Below, piece after piece: positions 45,147-53,057 of a DNA stretch of 64,000 bases. The notes beneath the pieces were generated by a model that was given only the letters and a program-made list of their open reading frames with translations, searched no databases and had not been told where the DNA came from. The DNA is from Alcanivorax sediminis. GTDB taxonomy: Bacteria > Pseudomonadota > Gammaproteobacteria > Pseudomonadales > Alcanivoracaceae. The stretch's first letter is position 1; each line of letters begins with the position of its first letter. The DNA lies in assembly GCF_009601165.1 (NCBI RefSeq), contig NZ_WIRE01000001.1, positions 2,666,001-2,730,000 of the forward strand, written 5' to 3'. A program made the translations under genes and the position numbers.

Positions 45147-46433
45147 ATGAATAATTATTGCACTATTCAGCTATTCATCACCAACCGATGGCACGACGCC
45201 GCCACTGTCACACTCACCGGCGATGAACAGCAGGGCTGGAAGGCTGCCACCCACTCGGGTTATACACTCGACCATGTCCTTGGTTTTCAGGGGTGTCAGG
45301 ACGCTCACGCCTGCACAGTCCGCTGGCCGGTAAGCATGGACCTCCTCATGCACGATAGCTGGCCGCCGTTCTTGTTGGACCTGCTGCCCCAAGGGTTCGG
45401 CAGGCAAGAATTGCACCGCCAACTGGGCTTGCCGGAAACTGCCACCTTTTCTGCAGACTGGCCGCTACTGCTAGCGGGAGCCGGCAACCCCATCGGCAAC
45501 CTGAGAATCAAGGAAGCAGCTGAATACCTCGACAACATCAACACGCCAGCAACCGGCTTTCGTTATCAAGATGTGGCCAATCGCCACGAAGACTTTATTG
45601 AATACCTGGCCGGGCACGGCCTCTTCGTCGCCGGCTCCTCCGGTGTTCAAGGGGAATGGCCCAAGGTCCTGCTGACGGAAGCGGATGATGGCTTGCTGTA
45701 TCTGGACCACACCCTGCCCGATGAGCGCGCTCGTAAACACTGGCTAGTCAAATTCCAGCGTCACAACCAAAGCGACCTGAAACTGATTCTGGAATGTGAG
45801 AGCCGCTACATGACGCTGGCGGAACATCTTGGCCTGCGCGTTCATGGCCAGCTGGAAACGCACAATGGCGCCCTGTTCATCCCTCGCTTTGATCGCCACA
45901 GCAGCGACGGCAAGGTAATCCGCTTGGGCCAGGAAAGTGTTGCATCACTCTGCCAGAAGGCCGGCTTTGGCCAACGCATGACGCACAACGAAGTCTGCAA
46001 GTCACTGGCAGCCGTCTGCACCGAGCCAGAAAAGGAAATTGCTGAATATCTCAAGCGAGACATCGCCAATATTATCCTCGGCAACAAGGACAACCACGCT
46101 AGAAACACGGCGATCACCCGCACCGCAGATAACGGCATTGCCCTCACGCCATTGTACGACTTCGCGCCCATGTACCTTCACCCAGAGGGAATAGCCCGCA
46201 CTACCCGCTGGGAGCGGGATGACAATGGCCAACCAGAATGGGGCAGCGTCATCGCTCAGGCAGCCCAGGCCAGCGGCCTCCCCGCTTCCAGCCTTGCACA
46301 AAGCATCAAGAAAATGGAGCTACCGCTCACCACACTGGTTGAAGAAATGCACAGACTAGGCCTGCCGACCGACCTGATCGCTCGCACCGAGCGGCTGACG
46401 CAAGGCGTCCTGAATACACTCAAAGAGCTATAA
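45147..46433 (+). CDS. hipA: HipA-family toxin kinase
   Basis: The 428-residue full-length HipA-like Ser/Thr kinase has 'SGVQGEWPKVLL' (about 165-176), Lys202 in 'HWLVKFQ', 'FIPRFDR' (244-250), the catalytic loop 'GNKDNHARN' (Asp315, Asn320) and 'YDFAPMY' with Asp338. E. coli HipA phosphorylates GltX and induces persistence. All catalytic elements are present, so it should be active. The gene lies upstream of its hipB-like partner, the reverse of the classical hipBA order. Confidence 0.88.
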   Translation: MNNYCTIQLFITNRWHDAATVTLTGDEQQGWKAATHSGYTLDHVLGFQGCQDAHACTVRWPVSMDLLMHDSWPPFLLDLLPQGFGRQELHRQLGLPETATFSADWPLLLAGAGNPIGNLRIKEAAEYLDNINTPATGFRYQDVANRHEDFIEYLAGHGLFVAGSSGVQGEWPKVLLTEADDGLLYLDHTLPDERARKHWLVKFQRHNQSDLKLILECESRYMTLAEHLGLRVHGQLETHNGALFIPRFDRHSSDGKVIRLGQESVASLCQKAGFGQRMTHNEVCKSLAAVCTEPEKEIAEYLKRDIANIILGNKDNHARNTAITRTADNGIALTPLYDFAPMYLHPEGIARTTRWERDDNGQPEWGSVIAQAAQASGLPASSLAQSIKKMELPLTTLVEEMHRLGLPTDLIARTERLTQGVLNTLKEL

Positions 46434-46436
46434 ATC

Positions 46437-46712
46437 ATGGACAAACGCCACACAGAACTCTCCCCCCAAGAGCAAATGGCTCGCAGAGAGTCACTCTACC
46501 AATTCATTACCGAACACCCCGGTTTACCTCTGGCCGAAGTCATCACCCGAACCAGAAAAGAGCTGCTGCTCACACTGGAAGAAATGAGCAGACTGACCAG
46601 CGTATCCGTGCGGGTGATCCATAGCATCGAAAACCAGCAGGCCAACCCAACCCTTGCCACAGCCGAGAAGTTATTAAAGCCGTTTGGGTTGCGTATGGGG
46701 GTATTTCGATAA
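46437..46712 (+). CDS. HipB-like helix-turn-helix antitoxin
   Basis: The 91-residue protein has an N-terminal helical region and a C-terminal Xre-type helix-turn-helix ('LLLTLEEMSRLTSVSVRVIHSIENQQANPTLATAEKLLKPFGLRM'). It starts three bases after hipA, so it is co-translated. It should neutralise HipA and repress the operon. The extended N-terminal extension before the HTH (about 40 residues) is longer than in E. coli HipB, where extra residues lie at the C-terminus. Confidence 0.8.
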   Translation: MDKRHTELSPQEQMARRESLYQFITEHPGLPLAEVITRTRKELLLTLEEMSRLTSVSVRVIHSIENQQANPTLATAEKLLKPFGLRMGVFR

Positions 46713-47557
46713 TCCGGCCGTTTAGATCTCCGTGGAATGGCGGATCCAGACACTTCCCTTGGGTTTTTGTAGTGGAACCAACGCTCAGGATGAGAAGAAT
46801 GGGTGATTTTTTGTGGGAGCGTGCTTGCACGCGAAGTTTTTGGCGAGGTTGGGACAAGCTTCGTTTGCAAGCAACCTCCCACAGCAGATCAACACCATTG
46901 GAAAAATGTGAGACCCGTATCGTGGTCTGTACTACTGAGAATGGAAATTTCTGTGGGAGGCTGCATGCAGCCTAAGGGTTTTGGGTGGACTTTTTCGGGG
47001 ACTTCCGGGAGGCAGGCCAGCCCTCTCCCCGGTAATGGGAAATGGGAGACCTGGCCCCGAGAAGCTTGCTAGGTTACGAGAAAATTCTACTTTTGAGCAG
47101 GGCTAAATTTCGGGGTGATTACCGGGGGACTTCGAGAATGGAAATTTCTGTGGGCGGCTGCTTGCAGCCGAAGCGCTTTCGGTGGGTTTTTTCGGGAACT
47201 ACCAGAAGGCAGGCCTACCCTCTCCCCAAAATGGGAAATGGGAGACCTGGCCCCGGGTGCGTGGGCCCTCGAAAGCATTAGGCCATCGAAATCATATTCG
47301 CTTGCAAGCAACCTCCCACAGCAGATCAACACCATTGGAAAATGGCAGCCCCGTGCCTCGTGGTCTGTACTACAGAGAATGGAAATTACTGTGGGAGGCT
47401 GCTTGCAGACGAAGGGTTTGGGGTGGGCTTTTCACAGTGCTGCCCTCCCCCTACAAACCCGGAGGCAGGCCTGCCCTCTCCCGAAATGGGAAATGGGGGC
47501 CTCGACCTTCATAGGCGGAGAAATTGAGGTAGCAGCCCCCTAACCGATCATAAAAAA
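46713..47557. repeat. non-coding array of REP-like units
   Basis: This 845-bp non-coding stretch is built from repeats. Three related units of about 122-131 bp start at 46937, 47134 and 47375: each begins GAGAATGGAAAT, has a TGTGGGAGGCTGC-TTGCAG core and ends in CTCTCCC-AAATGGGAAATGGG. Units 1 and 3 are each preceded by a 74-78 bp inverted-REP segment with CAGATCAACACCATTGG and CGTGGTCTGTACTAC (46863-46936 and 47297-47374). A further REP core is at 46812-46836. It looks like serial duplication of intergenic REP elements. Confidence 0.75.
46812..46836 (+). repeat. REP-like element
   Basis: TGTGGGAGCGTGCTTGCACG is a 5' GTGGGAG tetra-/heptamer followed by a palindrome (CGTGCttGCACG), the layout of Pseudomonas-type REP sequences. 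It is the best-conserved REP of the array and has an opposite-orientation relative at 57660-57681. Confidence 0.65.
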
Positions 47558-48547
47558 TCAGATTCCGTGAATGCGCGTCTGAAGATCGGTAATGGTCACA
47601 CCCTCAGCTCCCATACGGCTTATGGCCTGACCATTAGCAGGTCCACCTGGGATTGCGGTGCCCACAGTACCAAAATCGACATTAAGCAGGTGAATATCAA
47701 ACTTTGTCGTAGTACCCTCACGCCCCAAAACCAGCCCCGTAGATTCAATGTCAGCATACATACCAGCCAAACCAAAACCGCCATAAGCTCTAGCATCAAA
47801 TAGAAAATCCAGACTTATCTGACTATCGGTAGAGACATTATCAGAAAGGAGGCTGATTTTATCCTCGCTCGCCGCAGAGATAGGGCCACAAAGCGAGTCA
47901 ACATTACTAATACAAGACAGCGTCCCGGCGCTTAAAGACATCATATGTCCCTGAGGCTCTGAGCCAAGCTGAAAATTCATGATTGGGTTGGAGCTAAACA
48001 GCATATTGATGGCCCCGGAGCGAAGCACTTCCGTCACCCCAGTTTGCAGCGTCGGACGAGCTGGATTAAAAATGTTGCCCGGACCATCCCACAGATAAAG
48101 TGAAAAAGGATTTAACCTCAATCCATGCATATCGGCAGGCATGGCAAGGGTCACATTCAGAGTCGCTCCAGCCGTACCAGTACCCGCATCGATATTGACA
48201 GTAATAGGTTGGCTGCTTGCAGTCGAAAAATTTTCATCGGCAAAAAACTGTATTGCGCCGTTAGCATCATAGTTTTTGGGTGCGTAAAGCCAAGCTCCAG
48301 GGCTGGTGTAATCCAGCTCCCCCACATGACTACCACCAGCAACACCATTGGAGTCAAGCAAGCTTAGCTGGCTGAATTTCAGCGCTGCATTTGGTAACTG
48401 CACTCCCACGCTGATGCCATCCTGGCCATTGACTTTCGACAAGGATTCATCAGCCAAAAGCTCCATCGCCGCCGCATAAGCGGGCAAAACCAAGACCGCA
48501 CTAAAGATCATGGACATGCCAGTTATATTCATGATCATGCTCCACAT
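47558..48547 (-). CDS. exported protein, GQDGI-motif family (last of five)
   Basis: The 329-residue product has a signal peptide ending 'AYAAAMELL' and then the motif 'LADESLSKVNGQDGISVGV'. The mature part is Gly/Ser/Asn-rich, beta-prone and has one Cys pair, and it ends 'ITDLQTRIHGI'. Its ATG follows the stop of the 536-residue gene directly (TAA ATG). The motif and gene context link it to the four upstream genes. It resembles DUF6160/FilA-type pilus-associated exported proteins (from memory, weak). Surface location is inferred; function unknown. Confidence 0.7.
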   Translation of the reverse strand: MWSMIMNITGMSMIFSAVLVLPAYAAAMELLADESLSKVNGQDGISVGVQLPNAALKFSQLSLLDSNGVAGGSHVGELDYTSPGAWLYAPKNYDANGAIQFFADENFSTASSQPITVNIDAGTGTAGATLNVTLAMPADMHGLRLNPFSLYLWDGPGNIFNPARPTLQTGVTEVLRSGAINMLFSSNPIMNFQLGSEPQGHMMSLSAGTLSCISNVDSLCGPISAASEDKISLLSDNVSTDSQISLDFLFDARAYGGFGLAGMYADIESTGLVLGREGTTTKFDIHLLNVDFGTVGTAIPGGPANGQAISRMGAEGVTITDLQTRIHGI

Positions 48548-50158
48548 TTAACAGAAGGTGCTGGAACCCCAGCAGTTAGCAACCACATGCTGACTTTTTA
48601 ACTGCTGGTTTTCCAAGGTGAGGTATGCGGTTTGTCCGGTCAGTGGAACCACCAATCGCTTTTCCAAAACAGCATTAGTCAGCGCGTCAATAGAATCACC
48701 CAAACTGCTAACATCAATGCGATCACCTTCGAGCAGACTAGTAGTAACGGCGTCAGCTAGCTGGGGAAGCACATCACTGACATCCACCTGTTGTTGAGCT
48801 TGTAAATAGCCTAAATCAATCGGCTCCTGAAATGACATCCACCAGCCCTGCTGCGCGATATCATCGACATTCGCGCCGGGCCAATGAACATCCTGCCCCT
48901 GCAAGGAAAGGTACCCGCCACTGCCTGTTAGCGGAATGTTGTGAAACATGCTTAACGATTGCTTGAAGGTAATATCAAGGTTTAGATCAGTGATGGCTGA
49001 GCCTGGAGCCATTTTAAATCGAGCATACTCAACAAGTGACCGGCATCCACCAAGCAACCCAATGCCACAACCATTCCATGTGGAAGAATTACCATCCTCA
49101 GTTAGGAGAACACGTAAGATATCATCGTCAAAGGTGCCTGGAATAAGTTGTGCATTTGCCGCCGCACATTCTGCGGCATATGCAGCAGGGCATGATCCAG
49201 CGTCGGCAATAGGAAACCATGGAATAGTCGCACTTACATTTGTCGCCACTGCCTGCGTCATGCGTTTGCCGGTTACCGTGAACGAAGGCAAGTTGAACCC
49301 AACATTCAGGCTGGGCACAGAAACACCTGTAGTTTGACCATCAGTTGGCAGGCTTCTGAAATAGCGATTACCGAGCAAGGTTTCTACTTTACCGCCAAGG
49401 GATTGACAGCCCGGAACACCGGATAAAGGAACACAGCCAACACTATTGCTCCCGAAAGTTGTTGCCTGGGTATAAACTTCGCCCGTAGTTGCGGCGACCC
49501 TCATATAGCCACTCAGCGACTGAATACCGTCACCAGGTATGGGGGCTGTCCCATTTAAAACACCTGCACTCAGCATACCGAGAATCTCCGCCGCCCCAAA
49601 GCGGGCACCGACAATCTCTCTCATGGTAGCGGAATTAGGATTTTTGATCGCAAACTCGACGAAAGGGTTGGTTAACAAAGCACTGGTGGCTGCTCGTCCA
49701 CCATCCCCTGAATAATCTGGCGAACCTTCTTGTGAGCCGCTGCCAATAAAACCGGATGGAATGCCACTTAGAGATAAATTCTTAATGTCAATATCGCAGG
49801 CTGCAGGTCTTACACTGTTGTTGACTCCGCCACAGCCGAGCTGCAGGTTTTTGATATTGGCATTAAGCTCTAGTTCCGCCTCCATACCAATATTATAAAA
49901 ACCTATATTTTGATTCGATGAAGAGGAAATAGGAGCGCCATTAGCATCTTTCGCCTCACCAGGTGCAAGATAAGCGAGGTTGAATAGTGCCTGCCCAGTC
50001 ATCTCCGACAATTCATCGTCACTGAGCGACTGCATCCCTGGCATTTTCGTATCCACTGACGCGGAAGCTGCGGGGCTGGCAAGCAGGCAGCAAAACAGCA
50101 GCAATACAGAGTTATTATTCTTCACGGCAACAGCCTCTTTAACATTTCGCCAATTCAT
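48548..50158 (-). CDS. exported protein, GQDGI-motif family (fourth of five)
   Basis: The 536-residue product has a signal peptide ending 'SPAASAS', then 'MPGMQSLSDDELSEMTGQALF', a variant of the shared motif. The rest is beta-rich with scattered Cys (e.g. 'LGCGGV', 'AACDIDI', C-terminal 'CWGSSTFC'). A GTG at 50125 with AGAGG eight bases upstream gives a cleaner signal peptide and may be the true start; the ATG at 50158 is the longer option. It sits between the 732- and 329-residue relatives in one operon. Confidence 0.7.
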   Translation of the reverse strand: MNWRNVKEAVAVKNNNSVLLLFCCLLASPAASASVDTKMPGMQSLSDDELSEMTGQALFNLAYLAPGEAKDANGAPISSSSNQNIGFYNIGMEAELELNANIKNLQLGCGGVNNSVRPAACDIDIKNLSLSGIPSGFIGSGSQEGSPDYSGDGGRAATSALLTNPFVEFAIKNPNSATMREIVGARFGAAEILGMLSAGVLNGTAPIPGDGIQSLSGYMRVAATTGEVYTQATTFGSNSVGCVPLSGVPGCQSLGGKVETLLGNRYFRSLPTDGQTTGVSVPSLNVGFNLPSFTVTGKRMTQAVATNVSATIPWFPIADAGSCPAAYAAECAAANAQLIPGTFDDDILRVLLTEDGNSSTWNGCGIGLLGGCRSLVEYARFKMAPGSAITDLNLDITFKQSLSMFHNIPLTGSGGYLSLQGQDVHWPGANVDDIAQQGWWMSFQEPIDLGYLQAQQQVDVSDVLPQLADAVTTSLLEGDRIDVSSLGDSIDALTNAVLEKRLVVPLTGQTAYLTLENQQLKSQHVVANCWGSSTFC

Positions 50159-50174
50159 GACACGCCCTAATTGT

Positions 50175-52373
50175 TCAGAACGGTTTGATATTCAAATTGC
50201 TAACCAGATTACCACCGCTAATCGCGATTTCACCAAGCCGCTGTGCAGCGGCATTACTGTCTGGGTAGAGATTCACATTAGAAAAGCGCACAACACCGGC
50301 TGAAGTCTGCTCGGGGTTCAAGGCCAATTCAGCATGGAAATCCACGCTATCTTTTTGAAAACGAATATAGTTATCAAAGCCGATTTTTCCTGTCATATTG
50401 TCCAGCCCCAGGGTTGTACCATCAACAGGTTCAACAAGCTGAATGGCACCACTGGTCAGAGTTAGATCCCCTGCAAAGCGAGTGTAATTGGTCGCCAGGG
50501 TGCTGCTGGCTGGTGCGGGCACCAGATTCACGTTACCGCTCCCCGCCAGCTTGAGATTGATGCCGAAAAGAACGCCATCACTACTGGTAAAGCCGTCCAC
50601 TGGGGCATAAACATCTGTTCCAGATCGAAACTTGGAACCCGGCAAGTAACCGGCGGCAAATTGGGAAGCGATGGCCAGATCAAAATCGTCAATCTGGATT
50701 CCGATTTGACCATTAGAAAAGCCGAGAGAACCATAGCCAGCCATAAACATATCGATATTGCGCAACCCCATGTAATAGTTGGTCGGATTGCCGCTGTCAT
50801 TAGGGTTAGGCTCACCGTCAATAAGCAAAATTGAGGTTGTTTTACTGCCATCCGCACTCACGCCCTGAGTGTTCAACGCAAAAGCTGTACCAATACGTTC
50901 CTCGCCACCGATATTCAAGCCGTACAGCGCCACATTGGCATCTAGATTGTGAAATGGTAAACCGATACCCCAACTGCCAGATGAGGATGGTATATCTGCA
51001 GGATTGGTCACATCATTGCTCACGATGAAATAACTATCGCGGGCAATAGCCTGGAAATCCATCCCACGAACCGCTACACCTATCGCATGGGGATTACTGG
51101 ATTCATTATGAACACGATGCTGATAATCCGCGGCAGTAGTAAGGAAGCTACCGCCGACCTTGGTGGCATTCAATACCGTGTTTTCAGGCAGGAGCAATGA
51201 CTGGGTATTAATCAGGTTGAAATAGATATCACCCGAGTTCAAATAAGCCAGCCCCGTATTAAGAGCAGGATTACTCCCGGTAACATCCGTACGCACCAGC
51301 AAAGGCGACAAGTTGCCAAACCCGATACCGTAAGCATTATTGCCAGCGTGAGCCAGCTCCAACACCACAGGGTTATCACCGCTACGCAGGAACGCCCCCT
51401 GGAAATTCAGGTAAAGGCCACGACTGCCAAGAACAGAAGCAGAGCCCGCGCTGCCTGCACCTGCTCCGAGGGAATAACTATTACCCATGATAGCGCCAGC
51501 GCTATCATTGACACCGCGAAACGTTAGGCTGGCATCGGTTACCGCACCGGATATCCCGCCTCTGATAACACCTGCCGCACCAGATGTACTATAAACCGGA
51601 GATGGGTCGCCGCTGGGGTCTGCCACATTACTCTTGTACATCAACTCCAGATTAAGCCCCGGCAGCTTTTTACCTGGATTATTCAGATCGTCAACACGGA
51701 CCATTTCCAGCGCATTGGCTGGGTCCCGCGTTTCCATCACAAGACCACGAGCGGGATCAACAAATATGTAGCCCTCGCCATTAAAACTGAAGTTAAAATC
51801 TTTGATAATCCCCTGGTTAAACTGGCTGCCATCGTACTGGGTGATGAAGATGTTGGTATTTTCCAAGCCTGCCGAAAGGGTTGCAGGAGCATCTTCATTG
51901 AACAACCCGTTTGTGGTTTTCAGGTGTGCATGAAACGGGGATGCGGTCTGCACAGTAAGGGCACCAAGAGAACTTCCACAGTTCGCACCGGCATTTCCCG
52001 GTGCAATAGCCCCCATGCAAATCTGAGTTGTTTCCGTGCGCAACGTACCCAGGCTAGCGGTTAGCTCCAGATCCAGCCCGGTGCTACCAGCATTACTTCC
52101 GGTATCGATCTTGAGCATCGTGCCCATATCATCACCGCTCAGGGTCGCACCGTTAGTCCATACACGCATGGTTTGATCAGCAGCATTCCCTACACCAGCG
52201 CCGTCTTCCAGATACAAGCGATCCACACTGGCCTCACTAAAGGAGGAATCAATAACAATGCCATCCTGGCCGGACACCTGACTTAGCGACACATCATTTA
52301 ATGGCTGCATCGCCTGTGCTGATATTGCATAACCAAATGCCACCACGCACGAAACAAAATGGATTATTTTCAT
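50175..52373 (-). CDS. exported protein, GQDGI-motif family (third of five, largest)
   Basis: The 732-residue product has a signal peptide ending 'AISAQA' followed at once by 'MQPLNDVSLSQVSGQDGIVIDSS'. The long beta-rich mature part is full of Gly, Asn, Ser and Asp ('GAGSAGSASVLGSRGLYLNFQG', 'GNNAYGIGFGNLSPLL') and ends 'GNLVSNLNIKPF'. No enzymatic motif is visible. The ATG at 52373 has GAGG eight bases upstream, inside the end of the 224-residue gene; a GTG three codons earlier is possible. An adhesin- or filament-like surface protein is the best guess. Confidence 0.75.
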   Translation of the reverse strand: MKIIHFVSCVVAFGYAISAQAMQPLNDVSLSQVSGQDGIVIDSSFSEASVDRLYLEDGAGVGNAADQTMRVWTNGATLSGDDMGTMLKIDTGSNAGSTGLDLELTASLGTLRTETTQICMGAIAPGNAGANCGSSLGALTVQTASPFHAHLKTTNGLFNEDAPATLSAGLENTNIFITQYDGSQFNQGIIKDFNFSFNGEGYIFVDPARGLVMETRDPANALEMVRVDDLNNPGKKLPGLNLELMYKSNVADPSGDPSPVYSTSGAAGVIRGGISGAVTDASLTFRGVNDSAGAIMGNSYSLGAGAGSAGSASVLGSRGLYLNFQGAFLRSGDNPVVLELAHAGNNAYGIGFGNLSPLLVRTDVTGSNPALNTGLAYLNSGDIYFNLINTQSLLLPENTVLNATKVGGSFLTTAADYQHRVHNESSNPHAIGVAVRGMDFQAIARDSYFIVSNDVTNPADIPSSSGSWGIGLPFHNLDANVALYGLNIGGEERIGTAFALNTQGVSADGSKTTSILLIDGEPNPNDSGNPTNYYMGLRNIDMFMAGYGSLGFSNGQIGIQIDDFDLAIASQFAAGYLPGSKFRSGTDVYAPVDGFTSSDGVLFGINLKLAGSGNVNLVPAPASSTLATNYTRFAGDLTLTSGAIQLVEPVDGTTLGLDNMTGKIGFDNYIRFQKDSVDFHAELALNPEQTSAGVVRFSNVNLYPDSNAAAQRLGEIAISGGNLVSNLNIKPF

Positions 52374-52375
52374 TT

Positions 52376-53050
52376 TCAGCACCTCGGATGGCTCGCATCG
52401 CAGCTGAACATATTGACAGAACCATTCACCACCAGGTTGGCGTTGATGTTCAGACCAGTAAAACCGAGCTCACGTCCATGATCAAAAACGGAGCCAGGAG
52501 CATTGGTCGTGTTATAGGTTGCCGCAGGAAGCAAAAATCCGGGTGTGTCAGTACCTCCGGGACCGGCATCCGGACCACTATCCTCTTCAATGGCCAATGC
52601 TTCGAAGCCAACATTGCGAAATAAAACGGGACGATCAGGATCAAAGGTTAAATGAATAGCGGCTTTTTTGTTTGAGTCAATATCCAGATCCTTGCCGGTG
52701 AGCTGCAGGTATTGCAAATTGACAGTACCCTGAATCTTTTTGAACACCAGCCATTGTTTGCGCGCATCTGTGTCGTCGTCGTAAACATGATTGCCCGAGC
52801 CATCAACACTGCGATTGGCAATCTGAACCCCTAAACGGCAATACACATAGTCATCCTTGTCACATTGAAAAACCGGAGCATTGCCGCTGGAGGCATCAAG
52901 ATAGGCCGATTGGTTAAGTTGCAGCAACCACGAGATTTCTGCCCCCCCCTGGGCGGTGACGGAACTCATATAGCCCTCTTCTAATGGCTGTAAATCAGCC
53001 CGCACCAGCAAGGGAAGAGCACATAAGATAGCGAAGATATTTTTAGTCAT
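52376..53050 (-). CDS. exported protein, divergent GQDGI-motif member (second of five)
   Basis: The 224-residue product has a short signal peptide (MTKNIFAILCALPLLVRA) and then 'DLQPLEEGYMSSVTAQGGAEISW', which keeps the L-x-x-x-x-x-M-S-x-V-T pattern but has AQGG instead of GQDG. The mature region has several Cys ('FQCDKDDYVYCRLG', 'CDASHPRC') and is beta-rich. It is the smallest of the five, 7 bp from the 667-residue gene and overlapping the next. Function unknown. Confidence 0.7.
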   Translation of the reverse strand: MTKNIFAILCALPLLVRADLQPLEEGYMSSVTAQGGAEISWLLQLNQSAYLDASSGNAPVFQCDKDDYVYCRLGVQIANRSVDGSGNHVYDDDTDARKQWLVFKKIQGTVNLQYLQLTGKDLDIDSNKKAAIHLTFDPDRPVLFRNVGFEALAIEEDSGPDAGPGGTDTPGFLLPAATYNTTNAPGSVFDHGRELGFTGLNINANLVVNGSVNMFSCDASHPRC

Positions 53051-53057
53051 AGATATC

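Noticed and set aside
46713..47557. CRISPR array
   Set aside because: Repeats are over 100 bp, few, unequally spaced, with related spacers and no cas gene. They are REP composites.
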